Positions 1-11,200 of a DNA stretch of 64,000 bases are shown one piece after another. Source of the DNA: Solicoccozyma terricola (taxonomy: Eukaryota > Basidiomycota > Tremellomycetes > Filobasidiales > Piskurozymaceae). Position numbers and translations under genes: made by a program. Every line of letters begins with the position of its first letter. The first letter of the stretch is position 1. The notes beneath the pieces are model-generated. The model searched no databases. It had not been told where the DNA came from and worked only from the letters and a program-made list of their open reading frames with translations. The DNA is taken from assembly GCA_001600875.1 (NCBI GenBank), contig BCLD01000005.1, positions 383,332 through 447,331 of the forward strand, given 5' to 3'.

Positions 1-13
1 CCCCGACACTCAC

Positions 14-370
14 GTCGCAGGATTGTCCCTCACGGCCTTGATGAAGCTGTCGACAATTGGCCTGGAGACCGCCTCTCGGTGTTTGATCAGCCATGGACCG
101 AGAACAGCGCCAGCTCGGGCAGTGGAGGTCGCCTTTTCGAGGAGCGTTGCCTTCTCTTGGTCGCGGAGGTTAGGGACGATGTCCTTGAGATACTCCTGCG
201 GGATTGAGTCCCCTGTGGAGGGAAGCGGTCCAGGGTTAGCCTAACCATCGCTCTCAACCACCATGGAGCAGATACTCATTCGAAGACATCAGGGATATAA
301 ACATAGAAGCCGTTCTTGGACCATTCGTCAGCAAGGAGCTGGGCATTCACTAGACCACGAGAACAGTAAG
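14..370 (-). pseudogene. Dienelactone hydrolase-like protein, N-terminal part
   Basis: Two coding blocks read on the minus strand. The upstream block (about 281-370) gives an alpha/beta-hydrolase segment with NAQLLADEW and FYVYIPDVFE. The second (14-212), after a ccacag acceptor, continues GDSIPQEYLKDIVP. Together they match the dienelactone hydrolase family pattern N-x-x-LAD...PD-F-x-GD-x-x-P, that is, the beta strand and loop before the nucleophile region. Family members are cytosolic hydrolases that open cyclic esters in aromatic catabolism. The nucleophile Cys/Ser, Asp and His would lie in exons beyond the window start; a donor GTGAGTG closes the second block at base 13. The donor between the two blocks is not canonical (an in-frame TGA sits where GT is expected) and no first exon is clear upstream, so the copy may be broken. 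Family call fairly sure, intactness unlikely. Confidence 0.5.
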
Positions 371-2044
371 TACCTAGTATTTGAGCTGTGAAGAATTCTC
401 GTATACATTAGATAGAGATTCCGCACTTGTGCAAAGCTGTGGCCGTGTTCTTATCCAGGTAAGGTAACCTCTGCTTGAGGACTTTCTCCAGCCTCAGGGC
501 ATTGCACTACTGATCCCTTATGTTTAAGCTGCGTTGGTCCCCGCATCTTAACTAGGCGCCGCCTGTGCCTCGGCATCAACCCCTCCAACTACGTGGCCTC
601 CAACTATGCGCCGCTTCCCCCAGCTCGGCACCGAGTCTCCGGCAGGATATAGTGTAGGTTAGGTCGCCGGAGCCATTTGAGTAGGTATAGGAGAGAACAA
701 GAGTGGAGAGAGAGTAGGTGTGCCAGGAGGATTTGGAGAACATCGGAAGCCACGTGCATGTAAGTGAGCTTCCAGGTATCGTCACCAAACGCACTGCCAG
801 CACGAATGCCGGAAGGTTCATCGTGGATTGCGCGGATACAAATGCCGCGCAAAATCTCGGAGGCTCGCCCATATACAGGACACTCCGCGAGCGGCTGGAC
901 AACGTCGATCATTGACCAGACTTTGCGACAGTCGAAATACGATTTCTTGGCAGGTCAAGGCAGGATCCAAGTCCGACGACGTTGACTCGGGTCCTTATAC
1001 CGACTAGACTCGTCCCACCTTTCGGGTCTCAAGAAGCCGACACGACCAGTTTTCTAAACGAGCCTAACCTTCACTTCATCGCCGTTTCAAGAACCGTCAA
1101 CCGAATTGTTTCATCTCTCTTCTTACCGCTCATCCGATCATTGCTGTCTTCTGTACAATTACATCTTTCAGGCAGTGATTTGCAGGACCGCGAGAGGGTA
1201 GTATTACGACGACGGAGGTTGGATGACTGTTACGTTACACCTTATTGGGTTATTTTGCTTTTTGAGATCATGCCTGAGTGCCGATTGTTTCGTCGCCTCG
1301 AGGCTTGAGAAACGCTGACGTTGGTGGTCGGTGCGTAGTTTTCTCGCACAAGAGGTATATCTCGAGCTTGGTTTCGCAGATTGTGATGAATGTAACTGCG
1401 AAGTAACTAATCACTAACCGGGCCCCTTACCACTAGGGACAAAGGTTCCAGCCCAGAGGTGGAATTGCATTCGCAGTTGTATATAAACCCAACACGCCCA
1501 GGATATGATCCCGTGTTTCCATACATAGAGGAGGAGGCACTCGGTCTTGCGAGGATCATGAAAGCTGTACTCCTCACTCGGCTGATAACCCCTTTCAGTA
1601 CGTCATCTTCTCTGTTTGGATTCATCCCTTTATATCGTCTGTGCTCCACAGAACGTCATTCCCTTACTCGATGGTTATTCATCAATCCCCTCTCCCTCCC
1701 CAATCCCAAATGGAGGAAGAATCCACATCCACTTCTGCCCACCTTTGCTTCGGAGCGCCAGCGTGCACGAGTCCTTGGTGGGATTCGAGATGATGGGCGA
1801 AGCACAATGATTTGACTCTTGGACAGGGAGCGCAAAGGCTGTGGGACCTACCGGAGTGCATTATAGTAATACGCAGAAACAAAATCGGGGCGAGCGAAGG
1901 GGGATCAGTATGTTGGAGTTCACACTCTATCACGTGGCCCATTCTGCCTAGTAGTTTTCTTACTCGAAACTAGTTTTTGCCTAGGTTCGTTGCCTCCCTC
2001 TGCACACACATAGACAAGAAGCTTTCCGTTCAACAAAGTAGACC
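371..2044. other. No gene recognised
   Basis: Several modest open frames occur on both strands (for example minus 604-912 and plus 1459-1815), but none has a family signature I recognise. A short plus-strand start at 1558 (MKAVLLTRLITPF) is followed by a plausible 54-base GT-AG intron and about 50 more codons; it lies just downstream of a TATA-bearing block (1397-1500) that recurs at 43.8 kb. It could be a small gene of unknown function. Confidence 0.3.
1397..1500 (+). promoter_or_regulatory. Promoter-like block, copy 1
   Basis: This block shares GTAACTAATCACT, CGGGCC, GCCCAGAGGTGGA and CGCAGTTGTATATAAACC, in the same order, with 43812-43945. The TATATAAA box is conserved and the spacing differs only between blocks. 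It probably supplies transcription to the small frame starting at 1558. Confidence 0.5.
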
Positions 2045-3070
2045 ATGTGCATTCAAATCAAACGCCGCGGTACACGTGCTGTTAATTTGTTTGCAAGTCA
2101 TATCTCTTTGATGCCGCCCGGTGGCAGAGACAAGAGTCGACGACACCTACTGTATCTCAGGGTTGGTATGAATACTTTAGCAATAGCCGTGAACGCATTC
2201 GCTGTTGCCGTGACCTGAACGAACAATTCCCATGCATCGTCATCCTGATGACCCCGTCTATTCGCCACCTACCTAGTCGCCACCTGGGAAAGATCGTCCC
2301 ACCTTTCCCTGCACAGCTATGCAGACACGAGACACATAATGGAATACAACACCTCGGAGGGGAATAGAACCTCAACGACTTTGCTACAACGATCAAACAG
2401 CAAATTATTCCACATCATGAACAAGTGCAGATCCGCAAGGATGGCTTCAGCACATCATGGCTCCCCTACATCATTTTCGTCTCATCATTCACCATGATCT
2501 TCGAGACATTCTTCTTTTGACAAGGCTTATCGCCACCAAAAGTGCAGGAACTTGGATCATGGTTGAAATCTGTTGGTCGGTCTTGATGTACTTTATGTGG
2601 CTTGGTGAGGATCCAGAGGGTCGTGGGTCTGCAAACGACAAAACGACGAAAGCGAGGGCAGGATGCGAGAAGACAAGGAGAGGACGTGTGTTAGAAAGAG
2701 AAGACGCTGTTTGGCCCCGATGTTGGGTGGATAAATGCATAGAGATATGGAATACTGAACGTCCTTTGGTGTGGTTTTATTCACAGCCGCCGCTATTGTT
2801 GTCTCTGACAACATCGCTTCGTGCCATGACTTGGGTATTCAATGTAGGGTTCTGGCTCTCTCTCCTGTTGCAACGGCTCATCGCTGACATGAGATGTCTA
2901 CAGCATCCGGGTGCAACAAACTTCGAGAAGTCACCGCTTCCGCCTGGCTCGGATGGATTCAATGGTGGGTCGTCCTTGGTTTGTTGTTCTACGTTAGGTT
3001 TGGGGAGAGCAATACTGGTAACAAAGGAGTGAGTGGCGTTCCACTCAAGGCGGATGGAACGGATGGCTGA
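2045..3070 (+). CDS. MARVEL-like four-helix membrane protein
   Basis: A gene split by three introns. Exon 1 (start 2045 or in-frame 2111) to 2209 ends in helix 1 (RVGMNTLAIAVNAFAVAV). Exon 2, 2431-2604, carries helix 2 (YIIFVSSFTMIFETFF) and helix 3 (WIMVEICWSVLMYFMWL). Exon 3, 2787-2843, encodes AAAIVVSDNIASCHDLG. Exon 4, 2904-3070, has the paired-cysteine remnant GCNKLREVTASAWLGW, helix 4 and a polar tail ending TGA at 3070. The helix order, the W-VE-W motif before helix 3 and the A-rich DN...SC loop match fungal MARVEL-like membrane proteins of unknown precise role. All introns are GT-AG. The reading frame breaks by one base inside exon 2 near 2512-2525, so this is either a sequencing error in a T run or an inactivated copy. 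Confidence 0.55.
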
Positions 3071-4404
3071 GTTGTGTAAAATCAGGTTTGGCGAAGGACC
3101 CTCCCGTCTGGGCAGACAGATTACCACGATGAAAGCCTTGCTACGAATGGCGTTCCAGCGAGTGGAGAGAAGGTTGCGAGGGGAACGAACCAAGCCCCGT
3201 TGAGTGCAGATCGCACTACGGGGTTCCCTGCAGACAATAACCTTGCTGCTGACGATCCTGCAGGAACGGTGATGAAGGAGCGTCCAATTGTGTGACGTGG
3301 GATATTTTATAATAGGACGAGGTGAACCGACTCCTTTGTCTTTAGAACCGATTGTAATCTGCCTGCGAAGTCAAGAACAATATATAAGCGCGCGTCGATC
3401 AATTTCTATCTTAATTTATCTTCTAATAAATGTGCTATGGTGCTGGTCGAGTGCTGACAGCTGGCCAGTTGAGTTCCAGTCCATGTCATTCATTTTCAGT
3501 TCATTACCGAAGTTCATGTGGTAGCCACGTTTGCGTACCATTGGTCCAGAGTTAGCTGGTATGGTGGCCAGATTCCCCCATACCGATGTCGTCCAGCAAG
3601 GACGCCTGAAGCTCTGTCACTCTAGCTCCTATCCACGACGTCATCATCCTCCTTCTACCCCTCCAACTCCAAACAGTTCATGCGATAATACGTTCCGGTA
3701 TCATTACAACGCATCTCTCTGCGAAACTCCTTATGACGACATGAAATGCACGTGACGCCTTTTGAGCAACCTCAAACAGCTCCTGGGCGATTACCAGTCG
3801 GGGCTACGTAGGTCGGGGAACCGAAGGACCGCATTGCTCGAAGCGGCCATTACGCTGGAGAAGGAGTTGGAACTCGAACCGAGCGCTTTCTTCCAGACCA
3901 CACGTCAACCAGATGAGGCTATGGCGGCGGCGGCCGCAGCAGCAGCAGCATTGTCACCGCCACTGACACTCAAGAGTGCGAATGCTGTGGTGCGCAGTTA
4001 CACCGTGCGTATGGCGCCGCAGCATCTGTAGTAGTTCTGATACCAAGAGAGCGTGCCGAGGCGGAGAATTCCGCTCAGGCAAAAAATCTGGCTGGTGAAG
4101 GCGTTGTATAAGGTGGAGCACTAGAAGGGGTTGGTACTTCATTTTCCTCCAAAATACCACAAGGCGGCCCTCTCGAGCACATCGCGGTTGACATAATGGC
4201 TCTGCTTGGACAGACAATCGCGGTGGATTCCAGAGCAGCGCTCCCCCCTCTCTTCCCCTCTCTTCCCCTCTCTTCCCCCCTCTTCTCTTTCTCCCAACTT
4301 CCCCCTTTTGGCCTTCTTCCTCCAAGTTACATTGACACCGTGCTAGAATGGAAGATGGCCGTAGCTATTCAAGAGTTTGTCGGTGCCACGTTACTACTAC
4401 CTGG
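3071..4404. other. No gene recognised; CT-rich tandem repeat
   Basis: An alanine-run frame at 3762-4031 and a frame at 3531-3755 are open but show no known family. A 10-base CT repeat (TCTTCCCCTC, about four copies) lies at 4246-4283. A TATATAAG box sits at about 3380 without a convincing gene after it. Confidence 0.3.
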
Positions 4405-5806
4405 TTAATCGGACAAAAGAGGTCCCGCCCAGCTTTGAATAATCTCGTCAATCGTCCTGGGCTTGATACCAGCTTGACGCTGGTTCTCCACGACGTCCTT
4501 GGGACCGTAGACTGAATCAGGGTGAATTAACAGAATCGGAAGCGATTCTGTCAGCATACGCCCATCGAAGGCAGCGTTTGGCATTGCACTTACATCCAAC
4601 TTCGGTGTAGCCCATATACACATTGTAGACCATCTCTGCGGCAGGTCCGAACTTCGAAACATCCTCAAGGAACTCGTCCTTGCTTACTTGGCGGCACACC
4701 ACCTTCTTTCCAGTTGCTGTCAAGGGAGGGAGGTAAGTAGCGTGAATTCCGTCAGCCTACAAATGCCTTGATGCGAGGCCTGAAGAACAACAATCAATCC
4801 AGTGAAAAATGGCCTCCACACGTACCTTTGCTTAATCCTGCAGTGATCTGGTTGAGTGACGTCAAGCTACCAGTCAAGACTTCGGACCCAGCACCCAGCT
4901 GGGGATCTTCAATAACTGCCCTAACATATGGACCAAAGTCGGTGGGAGTATCCAACACAGCCACCTTGAGGTCGGGGGAAACGGGCAGCAGTATGACGTA
5001 AGTTCCGTCAGCCACTTTCTTAGGTGTACACAAGCCAGACTGCCGAGTCATAATAATGGGTTCGGGCGTCAGTCTCTAAGCACCCAGGGAGTGCGGCAGG
5101 GGACAAGGGTGCACTGCTCACCACAAAGTTTGAAAAGTAATATCCGCATTGGACCAGCGCATAAGGCATACCACTAGACTTGACATGCTCTGTGATCACA
5201 GCCTTGCTGTCTAAAAATGGAACTGGGTATCTACCGTTCGTGTGGTCGCTGAGCGACTCGAGGTTGGACCAGATAAAAAGTTTCACGCCAGCCGCTTTTG
5301 CCTGATCAACAACTGCAAAGCAGAGTTGGGAGTCCGAGCGTTGGTTAGCAACTCTCTCTGCAGCTGCCAAAGAAAAGGGGCCGACACAGGAGGAATATCG
5401 TGACTCACCCAGCTTACCTTCCGCGATCTCACGTTCTTTGTCAAAGTGTTCCCAGAAGTTTGTTGTCGACTGCATTTGGAACAAAACGAAAAGTTAAGCA
5501 GAGTGGGAGGAAACGCGGCGCGAGCCAAACGAAATATGTAACAAACACACTCACAAAGACGATGTCGGCCCCTTTCAACGCTGCCCAAACTGGGTCCTCA
5601 TTGCCCACTGCAATGGTGGCCTCTTTCATTTCGACTCCTTTGCTCTCCCATTCCCTTGAGGCTGGTTTGGTGAGGCTCCGTGTGAGACCGACGAGACGGT
5701 ACGGTTTGGACGAAGCGAGCAGGGCGTTAGCAACGCTGCCTCCTTGATTGCCGGTGATGCCGATGATGGCGACACGAGGAGCGGTGGAATCGTTCGAGGC
5801 GACCAT
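4405..5806 (-). CDS. NmrA-like NAD(P)-binding family protein
   Basis: The start at 5806 gives VAIIGITGNQGGSVANALL, a Rossmann glycine motif GxxGxxG about 15 residues in, followed by RLVGLTRS and GADIVFV, the second and third strands of an atypical short-chain dehydrogenase fold. Later exons give KAAGVKLFIWSNLES, DSKAVITEHVKSSGMPY, VLDTPTDFGPYVRAVIEDP and a C-terminal KPRTIDEIIQSW, ending at TAA 4405. These are the usual NmrA landmarks: the WSNL/WSSL strand, the K-x-x-x-E helix and the D-x-G-x-x-V region. Members sense NAD(P) redox state or act as reductases; NmrA itself regulates nitrogen genes. About five short GT-AG introns interrupt it. It appears intact. The exact partner or substrate cannot be read from the sequence. 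Confidence 0.8.
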
Positions 5807-7000
5807 AAGTGGGTGATGTAGAGAGTTCAGACGTAGAGAGTTTGGGAAGACAGGGAGGGATAAGTGGGATGGTAATTAGTGACTAGATTGAGTGAGGAGG
5901 TCAAGGCAAAGAAGCAGATAGCATTGGCCGAAGGAAGATATGTGAGGATTTTGAGCTACGAACGCTTTGTAATGAGGCTTCGTGATAAAGTCGGCATTGG
6001 AATCTGTCCTTTCTCGTTCCACTGACTCAGCTGACTCAGCTGATGTTGACGAGGTACATGAGGAACCGACCGAAAAATGTCAGTCGACTTAATTTTCATT
6101 TGACCCGGCCTCAACAAGACTTGCTCATACTGTGCGAGTGGGCGTATGTCACCAACCATTCGAGCTCACCCATTCGTCAGAGTCCGCTTCGTCAGAGTCC
6201 GCCTAGACCGAAGTTGCTTTGGAAAGGACTTGCCAACGTCAAGAAACCTGTCTTTCCGATTGGTAGACCAGGTCCAATATTGTGGGTCAATACCTGTAGT
6301 CAGAGCACGCCCCGTCACATAGGTTCGCCACTTGACCGCAATCATCCTATGCGATGGCTTCTCAACTATCTCTCCTTCATTCAATGAAGATTCCTACTGG
6401 GTATCGTATTCGGGTTCGCCAAGATCCGCCTGAGGCACATCGACGTCGCGAGCATCCACGTAGCCCATCGGGGACGTCGGCGGCATGGCCGGTGGCCGGG
6501 CAACCGGCAACCTTTCATCCTGGATGCAAACAGCTGTAGCTTCCGGCGCCTCTGGCAGGAGACCCTAATGGCCGATGTCGCGCGGAGCCTTCCGTTGCGT
6601 TGTCTAGCCTGGAAGTTTTTACTAGGTGTCCTTTTATGCTTTGATCCCGGATGGACGGAAAAATAGGGTTCTGGCCCGCCAACATCAAACCCATCGTGTT
6701 GACAAATTGCGCGACAGGGTCGCGGAAAGGGGGCCTAAACGGTTTGAAGGTAAGTCCAAACGTTTACTCGTTTACTATGACGCATACTGAATTTACAACA
6801 GGACTCATAGGCGTTGCGCCGGCGACCATCGGGGGTAACGGTCGGATTTCTTCTCTTTCACCTTTGGTATGTGTTGCGCTGACGATCTACTTGCCCGCAA
6901 GTCAGATATATTGTGGTGTTTGGCGGTGACTACTTTCGAGGTTCATTCAGTCTCTTATATATATCTACCCTCTCTCCAGTATTGATGGCAGTCGCGAACC
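5807..7000. other. No gene recognised
   Basis: Upstream region of the NmrA-like gene followed by sequence with short open frames only (6043-6387, 6651-6929), none with a family signature. A near-palindromic CTGACTCAGCTGACTCAGCTG lies at about 6020. Confidence 0.3.
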
Positions 7001-7025
7001 CCCCTGACCCCCGACCCCCTAATCA
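7001..7025 (+). repeat. Degenerate telomere-like tract
   Basis: The sequence contains CCCCCTGA, CCCCCGA and CCCCCTAA in succession, that is, three imperfect C5TAA units, the complement of the TTAGGGGG type known from Cryptococcus-group telomeres. It directly precedes the mitochondrial rRNA insert. Confidence 0.5.
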
Positions 7026-7740
7026 TGAGTTCGGCCTGAAACAGCCCTGAGCATAAGTTAAGGTCCCAAAATTAATATTAAGTAAAATTAAGGAAGTAAG
7101 AGTTCGAATACAACTATGCAGTNTGCTTGGTAGTGGCAATCTGTTTATGAAAGTGTAACAACTCAGTAGTCTAANGAAATCTTGCGCCGAAAATATACGG
7201 GTTTAGATATTTTACCGAAACTATGCCAATGTAATCTAATGGATTACAATTGAGTAGAGGAGCATTCAGCACGGATGAAGAATAGTGTTTCATTATTTGG
7301 ACNTAGCTGAAGAGAGAATGCTGACATGAGTAACGTAGAAACAAGTTATAATACTTCTCGCCGAATGCGAGAGGGTTCCATGGAAATGTTAAGCAGCCAT
7401 GGGTTAAAACCACCTCTAAGGGTTATGACTAATGTTGTGACCTGATGAGTGATAAGCAAAAAGACCTACACTAGTAGGTCCAGGAAAAGATGCAATTATT
7501 TCCCGTACCCTAAACCGACACAGGTTCGTAAGTAGAGAATACTAAGGCGCAGAGATACTCCTCTATAAGGAACTCGGCAAACTGCGTCCGTACATTCGAT
7601 AATAAGGACGATCTTGATTGGTTTACTAATCAAGATGACACAGAATCGAGAGCCACAACTGTTTACCTAAAACACAGGCATCTGCTATATACAAAATATT
7701 GTATAGGTGCTGAATCTTGCCCAATGCCACGGGTATAACA
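7026..7740 (+). pseudogene. rnl: Nuclear copy of mitochondrial large-subunit rRNA
   Basis: AT-rich sequence with landmarks of bacterial-type 23S/mitochondrial LSU rRNA in the correct order: TTAAGGTCCCAAA near the start, GGAGCATTC, AATGCTGACATGAGTAACG, CCGTACCCTAAACCGACACA, GTAGAGAATACTAAGGCG, AAGGAACTCGGCAAA, then CTGTTTACCTAAAACACAGG and GCCCAATGCCACGGG. These span roughly domains II/III to V (E. coli numbering about 1060-2050). Both ends are truncated. Neighbouring DNA is nuclear in type (genes with spliceosomal introns on both sides), so this is read as a mitochondrial insertion (NUMT). Three ambiguous bases fall in it, which fits mixed read mapping between nuclear and mitochondrial copies. 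An assembly chimaera is the main alternative. Confidence 0.85.
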
Positions 7741-7897
7741 GGGGGTTGATATGCACAGCGGCTCATTCCTAGGAAAATTCATCATGAGGGAAAATGCACG
7801 AGAAAATCGGCGCCGCACCGGTTTTTTACTCACCGGCTGTATCGTCCAGGATCCAAAATAAGGAAAAAAGGAAACAAAAAGAAAGCAAAGATAAAAG

Positions 7898-8090
7898 AGT
7901 GCTCGTGATGCAACTCAGTACTGGGCAAAGAATGAAAAGACAGCCTGTCTTTTGGTTTCCTTGCCATGCGGTGAAGACACCTCTCGATAAACAGAGTCGA
8001 AAAGGCCTGTGAACCCCGGCTCGCTGTGATACTGAATTTGCCAAAAGACAGGCTGTCTTTTCGCGCGCCAAAACATTGCCTTGCGACTAT
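7898..8090 (-). repeat. MITE-like repeat, copy 1
   Basis: About 190 bases shared, in inverted orientation, with 37364-37545. Each copy carries two near-perfect palindromes of the type AAAAGACAGCCTGTCTTTT (here at about 7936-7956 and 8040-8060) separated by about 85 bases containing TCAGTATCACAGCGAG. No reading frame is conserved. A single palindrome also occurs at about 32798. The structure suggests a short non-autonomous element or a dispersed hairpin repeat; I cannot define target-site duplications. Confidence 0.6.
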
Positions 8091-8266
8091 GCAAGGTAGG
8101 GATATGGTCAGCTTGGTTCGCCGATTTCGTTCTTGTCGCTGGCCTGCGATGTTCTAGCTGGGGACTTCTCAAATGGGCAAAACATACCCAAGTTGCCCAT
8201 ATAAAATGACGTCATCAAGTGTATCATGTCAAAGCGGTAAGTACCGATTCGACTTGGTGTTCCTAG

Positions 8267-11200
8267 ACGTCTTTTCACTACCTTGCTCGATGTCTGGCGA
8301 CACCGTGTGATATCTCATATCTGACATATTCCAACACCTTGTACCTCCTGCACGAAGGATACAGCAGGTTCAGTATCATGCCTCCGATTACTAAGAAGGC
8401 AGACGGTGAATGAGCGTGAGAATCCGAGATATGTCATTCGGAAGGAGACCAAACCTTCCGAACAGAATGTGAATTCGAGGAGGGGAGGGGGGGGAGGAGC
8501 GTGGACAGCGCAGAGGACGGACATGCATGATTTCATCTGATGTCCGTTCTTATGAGATTACTTTGTTATCATCCATCACCATCATCGACCAGGCGTCACC
8601 CTTCATCCCAATGACATTCCACATCATTGCGGTTGTGCACTAGTACAAATCCTCCACCGCTGCACGTGTCCTTTTGCGCGCGACAGCAGCATCTCCAAAT
8701 TAGGTAAGTGATTCGCACACCCAGTGATTCGCGTCTCCTGTTTACTTATCATTCGATAACCCGATTCACACCGTACTTCTGCTCATCAAACAGCGATAAC
8801 GAAGATCTCAACATACCCCGACTATCTATATCGAGTTCAACCGGATCGTGAACGCCGGGGTTACACGCCGTACACCCGCGCAGGCGAACGCGTGAACGAT
8901 CGAACGCCTTTGGATACTTTTACAAACCTAACCACTCACTGATTTGAACCACCATACTGAACATCCGACATTGGAGACCGGAATTGGAACCCTTGAGAAA
9001 CCTCCTTCCAGCTGGTTGATGTCAGAGCAACCAACTCAACCGCCAACTCTAATAGATGCAATTCGAGTGTCCCTCGTCTTTAATATATGACAACCCCATC
9101 TAATACCAATGGAAATGTTGCCGGAGATGACGATCTTGGGAATTGGAGTCAACTGGGAGAAATGATTGGTAGTTCCATCCCCACTACGACCGCCGCTATC
9201 ACCTCCCTCCGTACCGCCAATACCAACGCTTACGATACTACCACCACCAAATCAACCACCAACGGGGACACCTTTCCGACAGCGTCGTCATCAGCTTGGA
9301 GACCATCAGTTCTAGCTCCTGCACCACCGGATTCACCTCAGTTGTCAATTATGTCGCCTTTGAATTCGGGAGCGAGTTTGACTGTTGATAGTAGTAGTCA
9401 GAAGAGTAATAATAATTCTGTATCTCAGGTGGGTGTTACTCTTCTCTCGACCTCTCTCTTCCCTTGTTCCCTCTTCGTTCTTCGTTATTATTGCTGACCT
9501 ACGCTTTTCTTTGCATTGCATAGAGATGGCGGTCAATCCTCATTGGTGGTCCAGGTCCACCGCCGGAAATCGTGAATTCACCATCTGGGAGAACAACTTC
9601 AATCACACCAAAGAAACATCATCAGATGCCGAGTGTGTCGACTCCTTCTGACATGGGAACGGGAATGGATGCGATGGGAGGTGGAGGTGGAGGGTCTGAT
9701 GTTGAGATGTCGTCTCCGAGTGGTTCGGGTGGGATAAATGGTGATGGTGTTGGAAAGAGTGTGGATAGGACAAGGAATGCGAGTCCATCCATTGGAAGGA
9801 TTGAGAGGCCTAAAGAGAAGAATGGAGAATCGTCGAAACAAATCGAAAGAGAAATCATTAAACCTCCAACCAAGATGACCCAGAAGAACGGTAACACTCT
9901 AATCCTCTCACTTGCAGAACGAACAACCGCTATTCTTCAACCGCAAATCCAAAGACCTTCCTCATCGCCCGTACCGACCTCTACTCCCGGTCAACCCCGC
10001 GAATCCACTCCTACATCTGGTCAGCACAAGGTCGTTCCTAGATCACCAATGGCTCAACTTCCACCGGAACGAACTAATAAACGAAAAGCTACGGATAGCG
10101 TTGAACCACTACAGACTCCTGAGGAAGGGACGTCGAAATTTCGAATTTCTCCAAAGAGTGCGGCGAATAGAGCTGCCGCTGTTGAGAAAGAGAAAGAGAA
10201 ACACAAACAGGAGGAACCGTCTCCTGCTGGGAGGGCTAGGATGGAAGCGGCTGCGACTACCTCAACGGCTAAGGCGAGTGTGACTCCGGGTGCGGGACCT
10301 AGTACGGCGAAAAAGAAGAAGTTGAGGAAGCAGTTTCTGAGTAAAGAGAGGATTGAAGATTCCCCAAGTGACGGTGAACAAGTTGAGGTGGTGGGGAATC
10401 GGTTGGAGCCGGTGGCGGATGGTGGGTTGAACGTTGGGTGGAAGGAGGGGTGGGCGCTCGGTGCTAACAGGTGATTCACGGGAGTAGGATCGGACGCAAG
10501 TCGAGATGCGACGAAGGTGAAGAAAAGGGGCAACAGACCATTAGGATACGTCTACGTGAGTGACTCTACATGACCTCGCTACCTTCCCGCTCACGAACCT
10601 CTAACTCCACAACAGATCGAAGAACCAGTTGTCAAAAGCACCAACGCTTTCGAAGACATTACTGCCCAACTCGACACCGGCCGTCGTAACACCCGTCTTG
10701 CACTCACCGCCGTAGCTCGCGTCTTGAACTGGGAAAACAGCATCCGCATGGAGTGATCCCGGATTCTGAATTCCTGGGTCCGTGTGAAAGGTGTCAGAGG
10801 ACGGGGATGTCGAACACCTGTTCGTTTGTCAAGTCGGATGGTGAGGGTCCGAGTGGCGAGACGTAGTATGGCGTGAAGAGGAAAGTGGATGCGAAGATGG
10901 AGTACTTGGCCAGGCCGGGAAGAAAGGCGAGGAAGAAGGCGAATACAAATTCACCACAGCAGGTGAGTCGACGGGATCCTCACTCCCTTTCAGGTGCATC
11001 AAGCTGAGCATCCCCTGGCACACAGCGCGCATCGCTCCCGATCGATTCACTCGCCACCCCAGCCATGGATTTATCCAGCACCAGGCGAATCATCCTGGAT
11101 CCATCGCGTGAAGATATTTCCAGAGTCATTCCTTTTTCGCGATCCAGGTCCACGCCGGATACAGCACCGCATCATCTCGTCGATACGGGAATTAGCGCAT

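Noticed and set aside
2777..3193. 138-codon antisense frame
   Set aside because: It overlaps exons 3 and 4 of the MARVEL-like gene, whose four exons and splice sites agree with a known fold.
8315..8536. Minus-strand frame conserved in both duplication units (also 14137-14349)
   Set aside because: Conservation follows from the segmental duplication; substitutions are not biased to synonymous sites and no family is seen.
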